Shown here: positions 7,585-16,430 of the stretch, piece after piece
Position numbering within the stretch: position 1 is the stretch's first letter
Layout: each line of letters begins with the position of its first letter
Assembly: GCA_020853845.1 (NCBI GenBank)
Contig: JADYYD010000249.1
Location: 1 to 37,769, forward strand
Source: Candidatus Melainabacteria bacterium
GTDB taxonomy: Bacteria; Cyanobacteriota; Vampirovibrionia; Obscuribacterales; Obscuribacteraceae
DNA length: 37,769 bases
Direction of reading: 5' to 3'
The notes under the pieces: generated by a model
Database searches by the model: none
What the model was told of the DNA's origin: nothing
Seen by the model: only the letters and a program-made list of their open reading frames with translations
Position numbers and translations under genes: made by a program

Positions 7585-9444
7585 GTGAACTGGAAGCTGA
7601 CACTAAGGCAAAAGGGTCTGCTCGTCGTAGCATTCTTGCTCGGCTTCGAACTTTTATTGCTGGCCGGCTTGAGCGCTTTGTTGCACGATGCGCAGATGCA
7701 GATCGATCGCCAGCAGAAGAATCAAGCAGTGATCTCCAGCTTGCAGCGACTGTCCACTCTGCGTGAACGCGCGACAAACGGACTGATGGTGCAAATTCAG
7801 TTTTTCAAGGACCCGCCGGATTCGCCTCACTATTACGAGACATTCTTGAAGTATGTAGAAGGTGTTCCCAAAGAGCTGGAGACAATGAAATCTCTGCTTA
7901 AGGATGATCCGGTCAATAAGTTCAAAGGCGAAGAGCTGGATCGAATTTGCAGACTGGGAATCGAGGCAATCAAGGAAGAGCGTCGGCTCTATTCTTATAA
8001 ACAGTCATTGCAAGAGAAAGCTGTCATTGCTCGTTTGTGCAACGTCATGTTTCACGCAGCGCGCCTGAGCGAAAGCCTTCTCGATTACTACACGAAAATA
8101 GAGCAGGAAGTTTCTCCCATGGAGGAGAAAGCGCGAGCCAATGTTGAAAATTTTTTGTGGGCGATGATTGCAGTAAACATTGTCATTGCGATCGCCGTCG
8201 GTCAGTTTTTTGTTCGCCGTATCACAAGCAGACTTTCCATCGTTACGGAAAACAGTCTCAAGCTTGCTGACGGCAGACCGCTCAGTGAACCTATGTCCGG
8301 ATACGATGAAATTGTCCAGCTCGATAACGTTTTTCACCGAATGGCTGAGAAATTGGCGGAGTCGGCGCGAAAAGAGCGTGCAATAATCGAGCACGCCGTA
8401 GATGTAATTTGCTCTGTCGATGCGAATCTGAATTTCCTTGCCGTCAATCCGGCATCGGAAACTGTTCTTGGGCATAAGCCTGATGAGCTGATTGGGACAA
8501 GCTGCATGGATCTTGTTGTTCCTGATGAAATCGAGAAAGTCGGCGCCCGTTTCAAATCCATAATCAAAGATCAAGAAGTTGCCGATTTTGAAACTCAACT
8601 CAAGCAAAAGTCCGGCAATGTGATTGATGTGCTCTGGTCATCGCAATGGTCTCCGGAAGAGAACGCACTCTTTTGCGTCGTGCATAACATTTCCGGCAGC
8701 AAAGAAATCGAGCGTATGAAGCAAGAATTTGTTTCCATGGTCAGCCACGATCTGCGCACCCCGCTTTCTGCAATTCAAGGTTCAATCGAACTTTTCAAAG
8801 AAGGCATGTACGATTCGAATGAAGAATCAGGTAAATCGGCTCTGCAAAAAATGTACCTGAGCACCAATCGACTTCTGGCGCTGGTCAACGACCTGCTCGA
8901 CATCGAGAAGTTGGAAGCCGGAAAGTTGATCAAGGATTTGAGGCGAACGGATGTTCGTGATGTGGTCCGCAAATCAATCGGTTCTGTTGCGGGATTTGCT
9001 GAGGTGCATGAAGTGGAAGTCATTTCAGAGGCTGGCGAGGCAATAATAATGGCTGATGAAGATCGGCTCGTGCAGGCTGTAGTAAATCTGCTCTCTAATG
9101 CGATCAAGTTCTCGCCGACCGGATCTCGTGTGATTGTAGAAACTGAAGTAGTACATGGTGATGCTGAAAGCGAGCAGAATGAAACTCGGAATGAATTGCT
9201 CGAGCTGCGCGTAGTCGATGAGGGGCGGGGCATAGCCGAGGATAAGGCGAAGAAGCTGTTTCAGCGGTACAGTCAAGCCGAGAAGAGTGATGGCAAGCGC
9301 GGAGTCGGTACCGGGCTAGGCCTGGCGATAAGCAAGGCGATTATCGAAGCTCATAACGGAACGATTGGGGTGCGCAGCAAAGTCGATCAAGGTTCGACCT
9401 TCTGGTTTCGCATCCCTGTAGCATTATCATCAAATTGTCACTAA
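7585..9444 (+). CDS. Membrane sensor histidine kinase with HAMP-like linker and PAS domain
   Basis: About 619 aa from the GTG. Helix one is at ~11-33 and helix two at ~190-210, enclosing a ~155-residue extracytoplasmic, mostly helical sensor region that lacks a recognised ligand motif. A HAMP-like linker follows, then PAS (~264-372, with A-V-D-V-I-C-S-V-D and V-L-G-H-K-P-D-E-L-I-G). The HisKA H-box F-V-S-M-V-S-H-D-L-R-T-P has the phosphorylated His at ~388. The HATPase has N-L-L-S-N-A-I-K-F-S-P (N box), D-E-G-R-G-I-A (G1) and G-T-G-L-G-L-A-I-S-K (G2). GAGG lies eight bases before GTG 7585. An upstream ATG at 7531 has no usable ribosome site and sits on the predicted transcription start. It is divergent from the OmpR-type regulator, its probable partner. 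Confidence 0.92.
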   Translation: MNWKLTLRQKGLLVVAFLLGFELLLLAGLSALLHDAQMQIDRQQKNQAVISSLQRLSTLRERATNGLMVQIQFFKDPPDSPHYYETFLKYVEGVPKELETMKSLLKDDPVNKFKGEELDRICRLGIEAIKEERRLYSYKQSLQEKAVIARLCNVMFHAARLSESLLDYYTKIEQEVSPMEEKARANVENFLWAMIAVNIVIAIAVGQFFVRRITSRLSIVTENSLKLADGRPLSEPMSGYDEIVQLDNVFHRMAEKLAESARKERAIIEHAVDVICSVDANLNFLAVNPASETVLGHKPDELIGTSCMDLVVPDEIEKVGARFKSIIKDQEVADFETQLKQKSGNVIDVLWSSQWSPEENALFCVVHNISGSKEIERMKQEFVSMVSHDLRTPLSAIQGSIELFKEGMYDSNEESGKSALQKMYLSTNRLLALVNDLLDIEKLEAGKLIKDLRRTDVRDVVRKSIGSVAGFAEVHEVEVISEAGEAIIMADEDRLVQAVVNLLSNAIKFSPTGSRVIVETEVVHGDAESEQNETRNELLELRVVDEGRGIAEDKAKKLFQRYSQAEKSDGKRGVGTGLGLAISKAIIEAHNGTIGVRSKVDQGSTFWFRIPVALSSNCH

Positions 9445-9596
9445 ATCGGTTTTATATTCATATCAAGAAAGCGCTGTTTGCTATCGCCGGCAGTGCTCCC
9501 AGCGGGCAAACCGCACCTTCGTTGGAAACCCGGCATGCAAGGGTAAAAACTGCGTCCTTTGCGTGCCATTACTATGACTTTGAACGGGACAGCCGA

Positions 9597-9624
9597 GAAA
9601 GAGGAGTTTAAAAGCTCCTCTTTC
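9597..9624. terminator. Hairpin between convergent kinase and LD-carboxypeptidase-like genes
   Basis: GAAAGAGGAG (9597-9606) pairs perfectly with CTCCTCTTTC (9615-9624) around an 8-nt loop. The gene ends face each other here, so it may terminate both strands. No long T-run follows. Upstream, GGCATGCAAGG and CCTTTGCGTGCC (about 9531-9566) form a second imperfect hairpin. Confidence 0.4.
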
Positions 9625-9679
9625 GCATGGCTGATATCTTCAAAGGTTTCGAACCTCGAGCAATTGCCTTTTGCAATCA

Positions 9680-10846
9680 TCAGGAAACTGCTGTTTCCAA
9701 ATACTCAATAGTGCCTTTGCCGGCATCGAATCTGACTCTCACTCCAATAGGCGCAGTCAGAGATCTTGCTGATTGTCCGAGCGGCAGTCCGAAGCTGCAC
9801 GGTTTACCTTCTTGTTTCATTCTGTCGCCGAAAAGGTCTTCCAGCGAATACATGTTGAAGCATTCTTTGGTGCGGCAATTTTCAAAGTCGCCGAATGCCA
9901 CCCCTGAAATTTCGCTCAATGCTCCAGCCAGATACAGGTTGGTAAACCAGCGATCGAGAATGCCATGATCTTCATTTATGTCTTCGAGAAAAAGCACCGC
10001 GTTCTTGAATGGAGGCTGATAGGGCGTACCCATAAGAGAACCGAGGGCTGTCAGGTTTCCGCCCATGAGCGGACCTTCCGCTTGTCCTTCGACTGCGGCG
10101 TAGGAATAATCGACTTGCCATTTATCCTCAGGGTTGCGTGCTTTCTTTTGAGATGTCCCATCGAACGAGTCATCGATGTCCCAGTAGTTCGATTTCACGG
10201 TGCCGAGCGGATTCTTCGCGGTAACTGCAGCTTTCAATGCATCAAATGATTGGCGGCTGACGATGCGATCCATATTTGGTGCGTGAAAAGTAACAAGACC
10301 GGTTTTGGCATAGGCAGCCAGAAGAAGGTGGCAATTGTCGTCGCTGCCTACAAGGATTTTGGGGCTGGCTTTCAATTTCATCCAGTCTATTTTGTCTACC
10401 AGATGCAATGCACCGTACCCGCCAGTGACGCAGAAAATGGCAGCAATTGAATCATCGCTGAGCGCCTCTTCGAAATCGGCTAGTCGTTCTTCGTCGGTAC
10501 CGGCCATGGTGCCGTGAATCTTGAGAGTGTTTTTGCCCACTTTTGGTCTAAATCCCATTTCCTCGACGATTGCCACCGCCCTGTTTATCAAAGATGGGCT
10601 GTGGGGACGCCCGGCGGGGCAGAGCAAAGCAACTCGGTCTGACGGCTTCAGCGCATTAGGTTTGACAATAGTCCGGCTTTGCACTGCCTCGGCGATGGTG
10701 GCATTACTGGTGCCTGATTCTTGCTTGCTGAGGTTTTTCGCTTCTGCCATCTTATCCATTCCTTTTGCCAATATGGCGGCTGATATCAATGCCTTAGTGC
10801 CGCTTTTGATAAGCGTTCGTCGGCTTAAATACTGATCGGCGGACAT
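9680..10846 (-). CDS. S66 LD-carboxypeptidase-like protein lacking catalytic Ser and His
   Basis: About 388 aa with an N-terminal S-R-R-T-L-I-K-S-G Tat-like signal. The S66 fold is clear from similarity to the adjacent paralogue: shared T-G-L-V-T-F-H-x-P, G-G-x-x-x-L-x-x-L-M-G-T-P-Y, L-F-L-E-D and the C-terminal P-x-G-V blocks. The nucleophile motif G-Y-S-D is replaced by G-S-D-D, so the Ser position is Asp169. The catalytic His in the G-H motif is Gln358. Only Glu288 remains. Known S66 enzymes (LdcA, MccF) need Ser, Glu and His, so this copy is probably not a peptidase and may bind muropeptides or partner the active paralogue. The ATG at 10846 has AGGAG nine bases upstream, at the stop of the preceding gene, indicating co-transcription and tight coupling. 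Confidence 0.85.
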   Translation of the reverse strand: MSADQYLSRRTLIKSGTKALISAAILAKGMDKMAEAKNLSKQESGTSNATIAEAVQSRTIVKPNALKPSDRVALLCPAGRPHSPSLINRAVAIVEEMGFRPKVGKNTLKIHGTMAGTDEERLADFEEALSDDSIAAIFCVTGGYGALHLVDKIDWMKLKASPKILVGSDDNCHLLLAAYAKTGLVTFHAPNMDRIVSRQSFDALKAAVTAKNPLGTVKSNYWDIDDSFDGTSQKKARNPEDKWQVDYSYAAVEGQAEGPLMGGNLTALGSLMGTPYQPPFKNAVLFLEDINEDHGILDRWFTNLYLAGALSEISGVAFGDFENCRTKECFNMYSLEDLFGDRMKQEGKPCSFGLPLGQSARSLTAPIGVRVRFDAGKGTIEYLETAVS

Positions 10847-10859
10847 GCTCGGTCGCTCC

Positions 10860-12068
10860 TCAAAGAGTGGCGCTTTCTTCGATTTTGAACCGGACGGAGC
10901 CGTCCGTCGCTTCCAGAGAAGCCATGACTCCCAGAGGCAATGTGCATTTTTCTTTGCTGTGACCGAATCGCAAGCCATAAACTACCGGTATGCCCAGACC
11001 CGAAAGGCGCTGCTCGAGAATGCGATCGAGGCTGACATTGAGCGGGAAGTTATTGCGTCCGCTGCCTCCCGGTGCGCAATTTGTGCATTCACCAACAACG
11101 ATCCCGGCAGCCTTTTGAAGTTTCCCTGCCAAAGACAGTTGGTAGAGCATGCGATCGATTTCGTGAGGTTCCGCATCCAGATCTTCCAGGAAAAGAATTT
11201 TTCCGTCCGTGTCGATTTCATAAGGAGTGCCCATGAGCTGGCGTATCAGTGTCATGCACCCGCCGGTCAGCCGGCCGCGCGCTTTTCCTTTTGCAATCAC
11301 ATAACGGGTCGGCGGTCCGAGCGGATTCCAGAGTTCTTTTTCTTCCTTGTCGGTGATCAGCCCGAGAGGTTTATTGCTCATCACCGCTTTCAAATAATTG
11401 CAATAGGTGTACGAACCTTCAAAAAAGCCTCCCATCATCGGTCCGTGAAACGTCACCAGTCCTGTTTTCTGATGAATGGCAATAAGCAGCGATGTGATGT
11501 CTGAATAGCCGACGATGATCTTTGGATTCTTTGCGATCAATTCGTAGTCGATGCCGGCAAGCAATCTTGCCGCTCCGTTGCCGCCGCGCATCGGCATAAC
11601 CGCTTTGACCTCAGGGTCAGCCCACATGGAATTGAAGTCAGCAAGGCGGTTTTCATCGCTGCCCGCAAAGTCGCTGTAGCTGTCGAATATATGTTTTCCG
11701 ATTTTGTATTTGAGTCCTGCCCTTTTCAGCCATTTATAGGTGTATTCAATTTCAGTTTCGTTTTCCAGTGGGCTGGCGGGCGCCACGATTCCTACCGTAT
11801 CGCCTTTGACCAGATGCTTCGGTTTTACTATGGTCATTTGCTCAGGGCTGCCGTTTATGGCGTTTTTTCCATCTGAAGAGCCGCTTGACCCTTGTGTGTT
11901 CTTCTTGCCGGCGGACCTGTCCTTTTGAGACTTCGCATCCGCCGCATCTGTCTGTCCTGTGATGCCGACCATGAGAGCGGTGGCGATGCCGGCAAGCAGA
12001 TCGCGCCTGGGCAGGTTTTCCGAATTGAAGATGCTGGAAGTACCGGGCAGTTTTTCGGAAAGCTCCAT
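10860..12068 (-). CDS. S66 LD-carboxypeptidase (LdcA/MccF family), exported
   Basis: 402 aa. The N-terminus has L-P-R-R-D-L-L-A-G-I-A-T-A-L-M-V, a twin-arginine-like signal, followed by a Lys/Ser/Gly-rich linker. The S66 triad is visible: Ser189 in V-G-Y-S-D-I-T, Glu295 in L-F-L-E-D and His370 in F-G-H-S-K. Spacings of 106 and 75 are close to those of Pseudomonas LdcA. The enzyme would cleave the L-Lys/DAP-D-Ala bond of tetrapeptide muropeptides during cell-wall recycling, here probably outside the cytoplasm. GGTGAG sits about seven bases before the ATG. It is the first gene of a two-gene operon with its degenerate paralogue. Confidence 0.9.
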   Translation of the reverse strand: MELSEKLPGTSSIFNSENLPRRDLLAGIATALMVGITGQTDAADAKSQKDRSAGKKNTQGSSGSSDGKNAINGSPEQMTIVKPKHLVKGDTVGIVAPASPLENETEIEYTYKWLKRAGLKYKIGKHIFDSYSDFAGSDENRLADFNSMWADPEVKAVMPMRGGNGAARLLAGIDYELIAKNPKIIVGYSDITSLLIAIHQKTGLVTFHGPMMGGFFEGSYTYCNYLKAVMSNKPLGLITDKEEKELWNPLGPPTRYVIAKGKARGRLTGGCMTLIRQLMGTPYEIDTDGKILFLEDLDAEPHEIDRMLYQLSLAGKLQKAAGIVVGECTNCAPGGSGRNNFPLNVSLDRILEQRLSGLGIPVVYGLRFGHSKEKCTLPLGVMASLEATDGSVRFKIEESATL

Positions 12069-12262
12069 TAGCTACTCACCTGAATTGTGGGTTTTTGAAA
12101 CGACAAACTTGCGCGATTCTATCACCGCGGCGCCGTCAAAAGTTCTTAAATCTCCAGCCCGACCGCCTTTTGGAACACAATGCCCCTTTCGCCCATTGTG
12201 TGTCTGATAGCAAAGTGATATCATTGTGATAGCTTTGAATTTTTCAAGCGAGGAGCAAAAAA

Positions 12263-13156
12263 ATGACGGAAGAGAAACTTCACTGGCACTTGAGCGGCAT
12301 AGCAGCCTGGGCAGGGCTCTTTGTCCTGGTCGCTATCATCATATTCAGCACCACATCCTTAGGTTCGGTATTTATGGCTCTAGGCGAGCACTGGACCAAG
12401 GATCCCGATGATCTGTATTTGCCCCTCGGAATGCTCATAGCCTCTCTAATTCTCATAAAAGGCTTCTGTGTCATTCAGCCGAATGATGCGATGGTTTTGG
12501 TGTTTGTCGGAAGCTACAGCGGCACTGTTAAGCGAAACGGGCTTGTGCTGGTCAATCCGCTGTGCTCTAGAAAAAGAATCAGCATGCGCTTGCAAAACCT
12601 GCACAGCGATATTTTGAAAGTCAACGATAAGCGAGGCAATCCAATCGAAATCGGCGCCGTAATCGTATGGCACGTTGCACAGCCTGCCAAGGCTGTTTTC
12701 GATGTGGACAACTATCACCTCTTCGTGAAGATTCAGAGCGAAGCGGCTGTGCGCCATCTCGCCAATATGTACGCATATGACAGCGATGGCGAAGAACCTA
12801 CCTTGAGAAGCAGCATCGATGAGGTTTCGCATACGCTGCAGGAGGAGCTCAACCAGCGGCTGTCTATTGCCGGAATCGCTATTCACGAAGCGCGCATCGC
12901 CCATCTTGCGTATGCTCCGGAAATCGCAATGGCCATGCTGAAAAGGCAACAAGCTGAAGCAGTGATATCGGCTCGGCGTGCCATCGTAAATGGTGCCGTA
13001 AACATCGTGTCGGATGCATTGAAGGAACTGACGGCAGCTCAGGTCGTCAATCTCGATGATGAACGCAGAGCGGCTATGGTGAGCAATCTTCTTGTGGTTC
13101 TATGCGGAGATTCTCAAGCTCAACCGGTTGTTAACGCCGGCACTCTGTATCCCTAA
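12263..13156 (+). CDS. SPFH/band-7 domain membrane protein
   Basis: 297 aa. Two N-terminal hydrophobic helices (about 12-32 and 51-66) anchor it, then I-Q-P-N-D-A-M-V-L-V-F-V-G starts an SPFH domain that continues with V-K-R-N-G-L-V-L-V-N-P and I-G-A-V-I-V-W-H-V. The C-terminal half is helical, with I-A-M-A-M-L-K-R-Q-Q-A-E-A-V-I-S-A-R-R, the Ala/Glu-rich oligomerisation region of stomatins and flotillins. Such proteins form membrane microdomain scaffolds. GAGGAG lies about seven bases before the ATG. A small RHH protein follows 33 bases downstream and is probably in the same operon. Upstream lie TGATATCA and repeated TGATAGC words that could be regulatory. Confidence 0.88.
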   Translation: MTEEKLHWHLSGIAAWAGLFVLVAIIIFSTTSLGSVFMALGEHWTKDPDDLYLPLGMLIASLILIKGFCVIQPNDAMVLVFVGSYSGTVKRNGLVLVNPLCSRKRISMRLQNLHSDILKVNDKRGNPIEIGAVIVWHVAQPAKAVFDVDNYHLFVKIQSEAAVRHLANMYAYDSDGEEPTLRSSIDEVSHTLQEELNQRLSIAGIAIHEARIAHLAYAPEIAMAMLKRQQAEAVISARRAIVNGAVNIVSDALKELTAAQVVNLDDERRAAMVSNLLVVLCGDSQAQPVVNAGTLYP

Positions 13157-13189
13157 AGCCTGTTGCTTTCATGATGAAAGGAATTTTTC

Positions 13190-13405
13190 GTGGCACGCAA
13201 GTCATTTTTACTGCGCATCGAACAGCAACTCTATGACGATATCGAGTCATGGGCTCAGCAGGAGATGCGCAGCGTGAATGGTCAAATTGAGTACATTCTG
13301 CGCCAGGCTGCCCTTAAGTTCAGGAACAAAGGGCAAATTCTGGATGTGCGCACGCCGCACAAGACGCCTAAAGCGCAAAATGAATCTGGCGAGACTTTGG
13401 ATTAA
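13190..13405 (+). CDS. Small Arc/ribbon-helix-helix-type protein
   Basis: 71 aa, GTG start with GAAAGGA about seven bases upstream. The first ~45 residues fit the ribbon-helix-helix pattern: strand S-F-L-L-R-I, helix Q-Q-L-Y-D-D-I-E-S-W-A-Q-Q-E, turn M-R-S-V-N, helix G-Q-I-E-Y-I-L-R-Q-A. The C-terminal tail is basic and polar. RHH proteins bind DNA as dimers and often autoregulate. The position 33 bases after the SPFH gene suggests an autoregulated pair. No toxin gene is present, so a toxin-antitoxin role is not supported. Confidence 0.75.
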   Translation: MARKSFLLRIEQQLYDDIESWAQQEMRSVNGQIEYILRQAALKFRNKGQILDVRTPHKTPKAQNESGETLD

Positions 13406-13524
13406 TCGGCATTGGTGAAACGCTGGCGCTTGTCAAGCGGGCAGACGTATCGAGCCGCATCAGCTATAGTAATCTCTTCTAGATCTATATCTCAGCTTGC
13501 TCTCATAAGGAGTTCAGCTTTGAT

Positions 13525-14748
13525 TTGCCGAAGCGCCACTCACATTCATCTGAATCTGTCATGACTTCAACAATGCTAAAAACCGACGCTCTTCCAAAAC
13601 ATCTTGCAAAGTATCAGTCTTTGTTCACAGCCGATCAAAAGAATTGGCTTGCCAAGGCTGTTGCTTTCGCCGACACGATCACGCTGGAAGAAACCAAACG
13701 CTCAGATTCGCAAAACACATTCAGGCGCGATCTTTTTGAAGCTGCCTGCAAAGACGGTTTGGGCGCCTTGCCTTTTCCCACGACCTATGGCGGTTCCGGT
13801 GGCGATTACTTGAGTTTTGTACTCGTCAATGAAGAGTTTGCGCGTCGATGCGTACCAATCATGAGCTCTCTGGGCGTGCATGTTCTTTGTCAGGAACCCG
13901 TCTACAAGCATGGAACGGAAGAGCAGAAGAAAAAATATTTGACCCCGTCATCCAGTGGAAAGTATTTGGCCGCCTTCGGTTTGACCGAGCCCAACGCAGG
14001 TTCGGACACTGCGGCGATTGCTACAACGGCTAAATTAGTCAATGACGAATATATTTTGAACGGCACCAAAACATTCATCACCAGTGGTGCTTCGGCCGAT
14101 TATTTCATCGTCATGGCCAGACTGCTCAATGAAGACGGCAGCAATGAAAGTGCGCCTGGAATTACTTCGTTCATTGTCGACAAAGATTTTCCGGGTTTCG
14201 AGATCGGGCAGAAATTCGACATGCTGGGCATGCGCGGATATTCGACATGCGAAATTGTTTTTACCGATTGTCGCGTGCCCAAGAACAATATTCTGGGAGC
14301 CCCGGGTGATGGGCGAAAAGTGGCTCTGGGAAGTCTTGCCAAAGGCCGGGTGACCATTGCCGCGCAAGCTACCGGATGGGCTCAGGGCGCACTGGATGCG
14401 GCTCTCAAAGTGGCTGCATCCGACAAAGAGAACAAAGACAGAGGACAACTCGATTATCTGATCGGCTCTCTTGTATTGATGGTCGAATCTGCTCGCGCGC
14501 TTACTTATCAGGCGGCACGCAGCATCGACAGCGGTGAGTCCGACGTCACGCTGGCGGCGATGGCCAAGATTCAAGCGACCGATGCGGCCATGAAGGTCGC
14601 AACCGAGGCGATTTCACTGGCGCAGCAGCAAGGTCTGGAGCCTGATTTGCTGATCGAGCGCATTTTCAGAGACGCCAAAGCCGGACAGATATACGAAGGA
14701 ACCAATCAGATTCAGCGCATGCTCATAGCTAGAAGTTTGCTCAAGTAA
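13525..14748 (+). CDS. Acyl-CoA dehydrogenase
   Basis: About 407 aa with all three ACAD regions. The helical N-terminal domain contains T-T-Y-G-G-S-G-G-D-Y. The beta domain has F-G-L-T-E-P-N-A-G-S-D and G-T-K-T-F-I-T-S-G. The C-terminal FAD domain has the catalytic Glu in G-Q-I-Y-E-G-T-N-Q-I-Q-R. It should oxidise short- or medium-chain acyl-CoA to enoyl-CoA with electron-transfer flavoprotein as acceptor. The TTG at 13525 has AAGGAG 12 bases upstream. The ATG at 13561 is the alternative and would remove 12 residues not needed for the fold. It is followed after two bases by the next gene. Confidence 0.93.
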   Translation: MPKRHSHSSESVMTSTMLKTDALPKHLAKYQSLFTADQKNWLAKAVAFADTITLEETKRSDSQNTFRRDLFEAACKDGLGALPFPTTYGGSGGDYLSFVLVNEEFARRCVPIMSSLGVHVLCQEPVYKHGTEEQKKKYLTPSSSGKYLAAFGLTEPNAGSDTAAIATTAKLVNDEYILNGTKTFITSGASADYFIVMARLLNEDGSNESAPGITSFIVDKDFPGFEIGQKFDMLGMRGYSTCEIVFTDCRVPKNNILGAPGDGRKVALGSLAKGRVTIAAQATGWAQGALDAALKVAASDKENKDRGQLDYLIGSLVLMVESARALTYQAARSIDSGESDVTLAAMAKIQATDAAMKVATEAISLAQQQGLEPDLLIERIFRDAKAGQIYEGTNQIQRMLIARSLLK

Positions 14749-14750
14749 CG

Positions 14751-15326
14751 ATGGAAAACACGCCCATAACCAGAGAGACGGAAACCGAGAGCAGCCAGGC
14801 TGCTGCGGCTTACACTGCCGCTTATAGCGGTCCAATATCCGCTGATCTGATTCCCATGCAATACAAGCTCATCGCCGGGTTGATTGTGATTGCTCTGGCG
14901 ATTCCTGTTTTCATGCAACCAAATCTGGTGTCGGCTGCCAAAGTTTTGATGTTTTACTTCATGCTGGTTGTTGCAGTAATCTGCCTGGCCATCTGTTTTT
15001 TCCGCAGTTGGATACTGGACAAATTGCAAATGGCCGAAGAAATAGCCGATATGGTGCAGGATGAGGCGACCGTGCAACTGGCTATGGTCAATCACAAGCT
15101 TGCCGATTTGAACTATCGTTTCCTCGAAAAGCAGGATGCTTCCACAACTGAGGTATTGCCTGCATTTCTGAAGAATCTCACACCTTTTGCGATGCTCTTC
15201 CTTAATAAGGAAAAGAGCATGGTGAAGTGGGCCATGCTCGGCGCCAAATTCGCCAAGAGCGCTATGGAACTCTACAAGGCGCGCGAAAACGAAACGCGTG
15301 GGCAAGGCGCGCGTGAGCACAGATGA
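14751..15326 (+). CDS. Membrane protein of unknown function with two helices
   Basis: 191 aa, not recognised. A polar Thr/Glu/Ala-rich N-terminus (~35 residues) precedes two membrane helices (~40-58 and ~65-85). A cytosolic, strongly helical region E-E-I-A-D-M-V-Q-D-E-A-T-V follows, and a basic tail ends the protein. It begins two bases after the dehydrogenase stop, and its stop overlaps the next start as ATGA, so the genes are translationally coupled. The neighbours suggest a role in lipid or isoprenoid metabolism at the membrane, but nothing in the sequence proves it. Confidence 0.7.
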   Translation: MENTPITRETETESSQAAAAYTAAYSGPISADLIPMQYKLIAGLIVIALAIPVFMQPNLVSAAKVLMFYFMLVVAVICLAICFFRSWILDKLQMAEEIADMVQDEATVQLAMVNHKLADLNYRFLEKQDASTTEVLPAFLKNLTPFAMLFLNKEKSMVKWAMLGAKFAKSAMELYKARENETRGQGAREHR

Positions 15327-16411
15327 CGGTACAGGACAGAGCAGGTTACGCAGATATGTCACAGGGCGTTCAGTCCGAACCAGTTTTTGATTTCGATGCA
15401 TATATAAGTGCTCGGCGTTCACTAATAGAAGAACGCCTTGATCGCTATTTGACCTCGAAGAAAGGCGGTGTGCTCTGGGATTCGATGCGCTATTCGGTTT
15501 TGTCGGGCGGCAAACGCTTGCGCGCTATTTTGTGCCTGGCAGTTGCAGAGGCGATGGCTTCCGGGCTCGATGACGGGCAACTTGATGTTTCCGACGTCAT
15601 TGAAATTGCTTTGCCGTGCGCTTGCGCAATTGAAATGGTCCACGCCATGAGTTTGATACATGATGATCTGCCCGCGCTTGATAACGACGATTTGAGAAGA
15701 GGCAAGCCGACCAATCACAAGGTTTTTGGTGAAGCTGTGGCATTGCTTGCAGGTGATGCGCTTCTAATGCTGGCCAATCAGATCCTTATAGATGAAACTC
15801 CGCGCAGCGTTGATTCGGATACATTGCTGTCGGTTGTCTCTGAACTGGCGCGCGCCACAGGTCCGGAAGGCATGGTGGGCGGGCAGGTTGCCGACATGAT
15901 CTATACCGGCGTTCCGGGCAGAGATGGCGCCTGTGGCGGTAAAAAAATGTTGCAAAGGGATGATCTTGCAACAGAATTTCAAGAAGGCAGTGAGGACGCT
16001 GCCGGCGATCAACCGGTTCTTACCGCCAGCGTGATGGAAGAGATACATATGGCCAAAACCGGTGCTCTGATTCGGTTTTCGGTCTGGTCTGGGGCAAGGC
16101 TGATGGGTGCTCCGCTTGACAAGCTGGACAATTTGGCGTTGTACGGCGAGGTATTGGGTCTTGCCTTTCAAATCGCTGACGACCTTCTCGATGTCACTGG
16201 CGACTCGGCTACTTTGGGCAAGACTCCCGGCAAGGACGAAGCCACTGATAAAGCCACTTTCGTACGTCTTTTCGGCATTGACGGCGCCAGGGCACGCTTG
16301 AAAGATTTAGAAGCGACAGGCCTGAATATGGTCGAGCAATGTGCTGCCAACAGCAGCGGAATTCCCGCTCTCAAAGCGCTTCTCCAGTATGCTATTCACA
16401 GATCGAATTAA
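15323..16411 (+). CDS. Polyprenyl diphosphate synthase, probably geranylgeranyl diphosphate synthase
   Basis: 362 aa. The first Asp-rich motif is M-S-L-I-H-D-D-L-P-A-L-D-N-D-D-L-R-R-G-K, a type II DDx4D form, with Met five residues before the first Asp as in cyanobacterial CrtE rather than the Tyr of E. coli IspA. The second is F-Q-I-A-D-D-L-L-D-V. G-G-K-R-L-R binds the homoallylic IPP. It should condense IPP with allylic diphosphates to C15-C20 products. Residues ~195-235 hold an inserted, charged stretch between the G-G-Q-V-A-D-M helix and the H-M-A-K-T-G helix, making it longer than the usual ~300 aa. Product length is inferred. ATGA overlap couples it to the upstream gene. Confidence 0.9.
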   Translation: MTVQDRAGYADMSQGVQSEPVFDFDAYISARRSLIEERLDRYLTSKKGGVLWDSMRYSVLSGGKRLRAILCLAVAEAMASGLDDGQLDVSDVIEIALPCACAIEMVHAMSLIHDDLPALDNDDLRRGKPTNHKVFGEAVALLAGDALLMLANQILIDETPRSVDSDTLLSVVSELARATGPEGMVGGQVADMIYTGVPGRDGACGGKKMLQRDDLATEFQEGSEDAAGDQPVLTASVMEEIHMAKTGALIRFSVWSGARLMGAPLDKLDNLALYGEVLGLAFQIADDLLDVTGDSATLGKTPGKDEATDKATFVRLFGIDGARARLKDLEATGLNMVEQCAANSSGIPALKALLQYAIHRSN

Positions 16412-16430
16412 GGGAGCCATTGCATCTTTC

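Noticed and set aside
9441-9680. 79-residue minus-strand frame starting in TGATG overlap with the degenerate LD-carboxypeptidase gene
   Set aside because: It has no recognisable domain, runs through the hairpin at 9597-9624 and shows no sign of coding beyond the overlap. It remains a remote possibility.
13190-13405. Antitoxin of a toxin-antitoxin pair
   Set aside because: No toxin-like gene lies on either side; the neighbour is an SPFH protein.
13430-13470. TTGTCA and TATAGT as a promoter for the acyl-CoA dehydrogenase gene
   Set aside because: The spacer is 29 bp, too long for a sigma-70 promoter.
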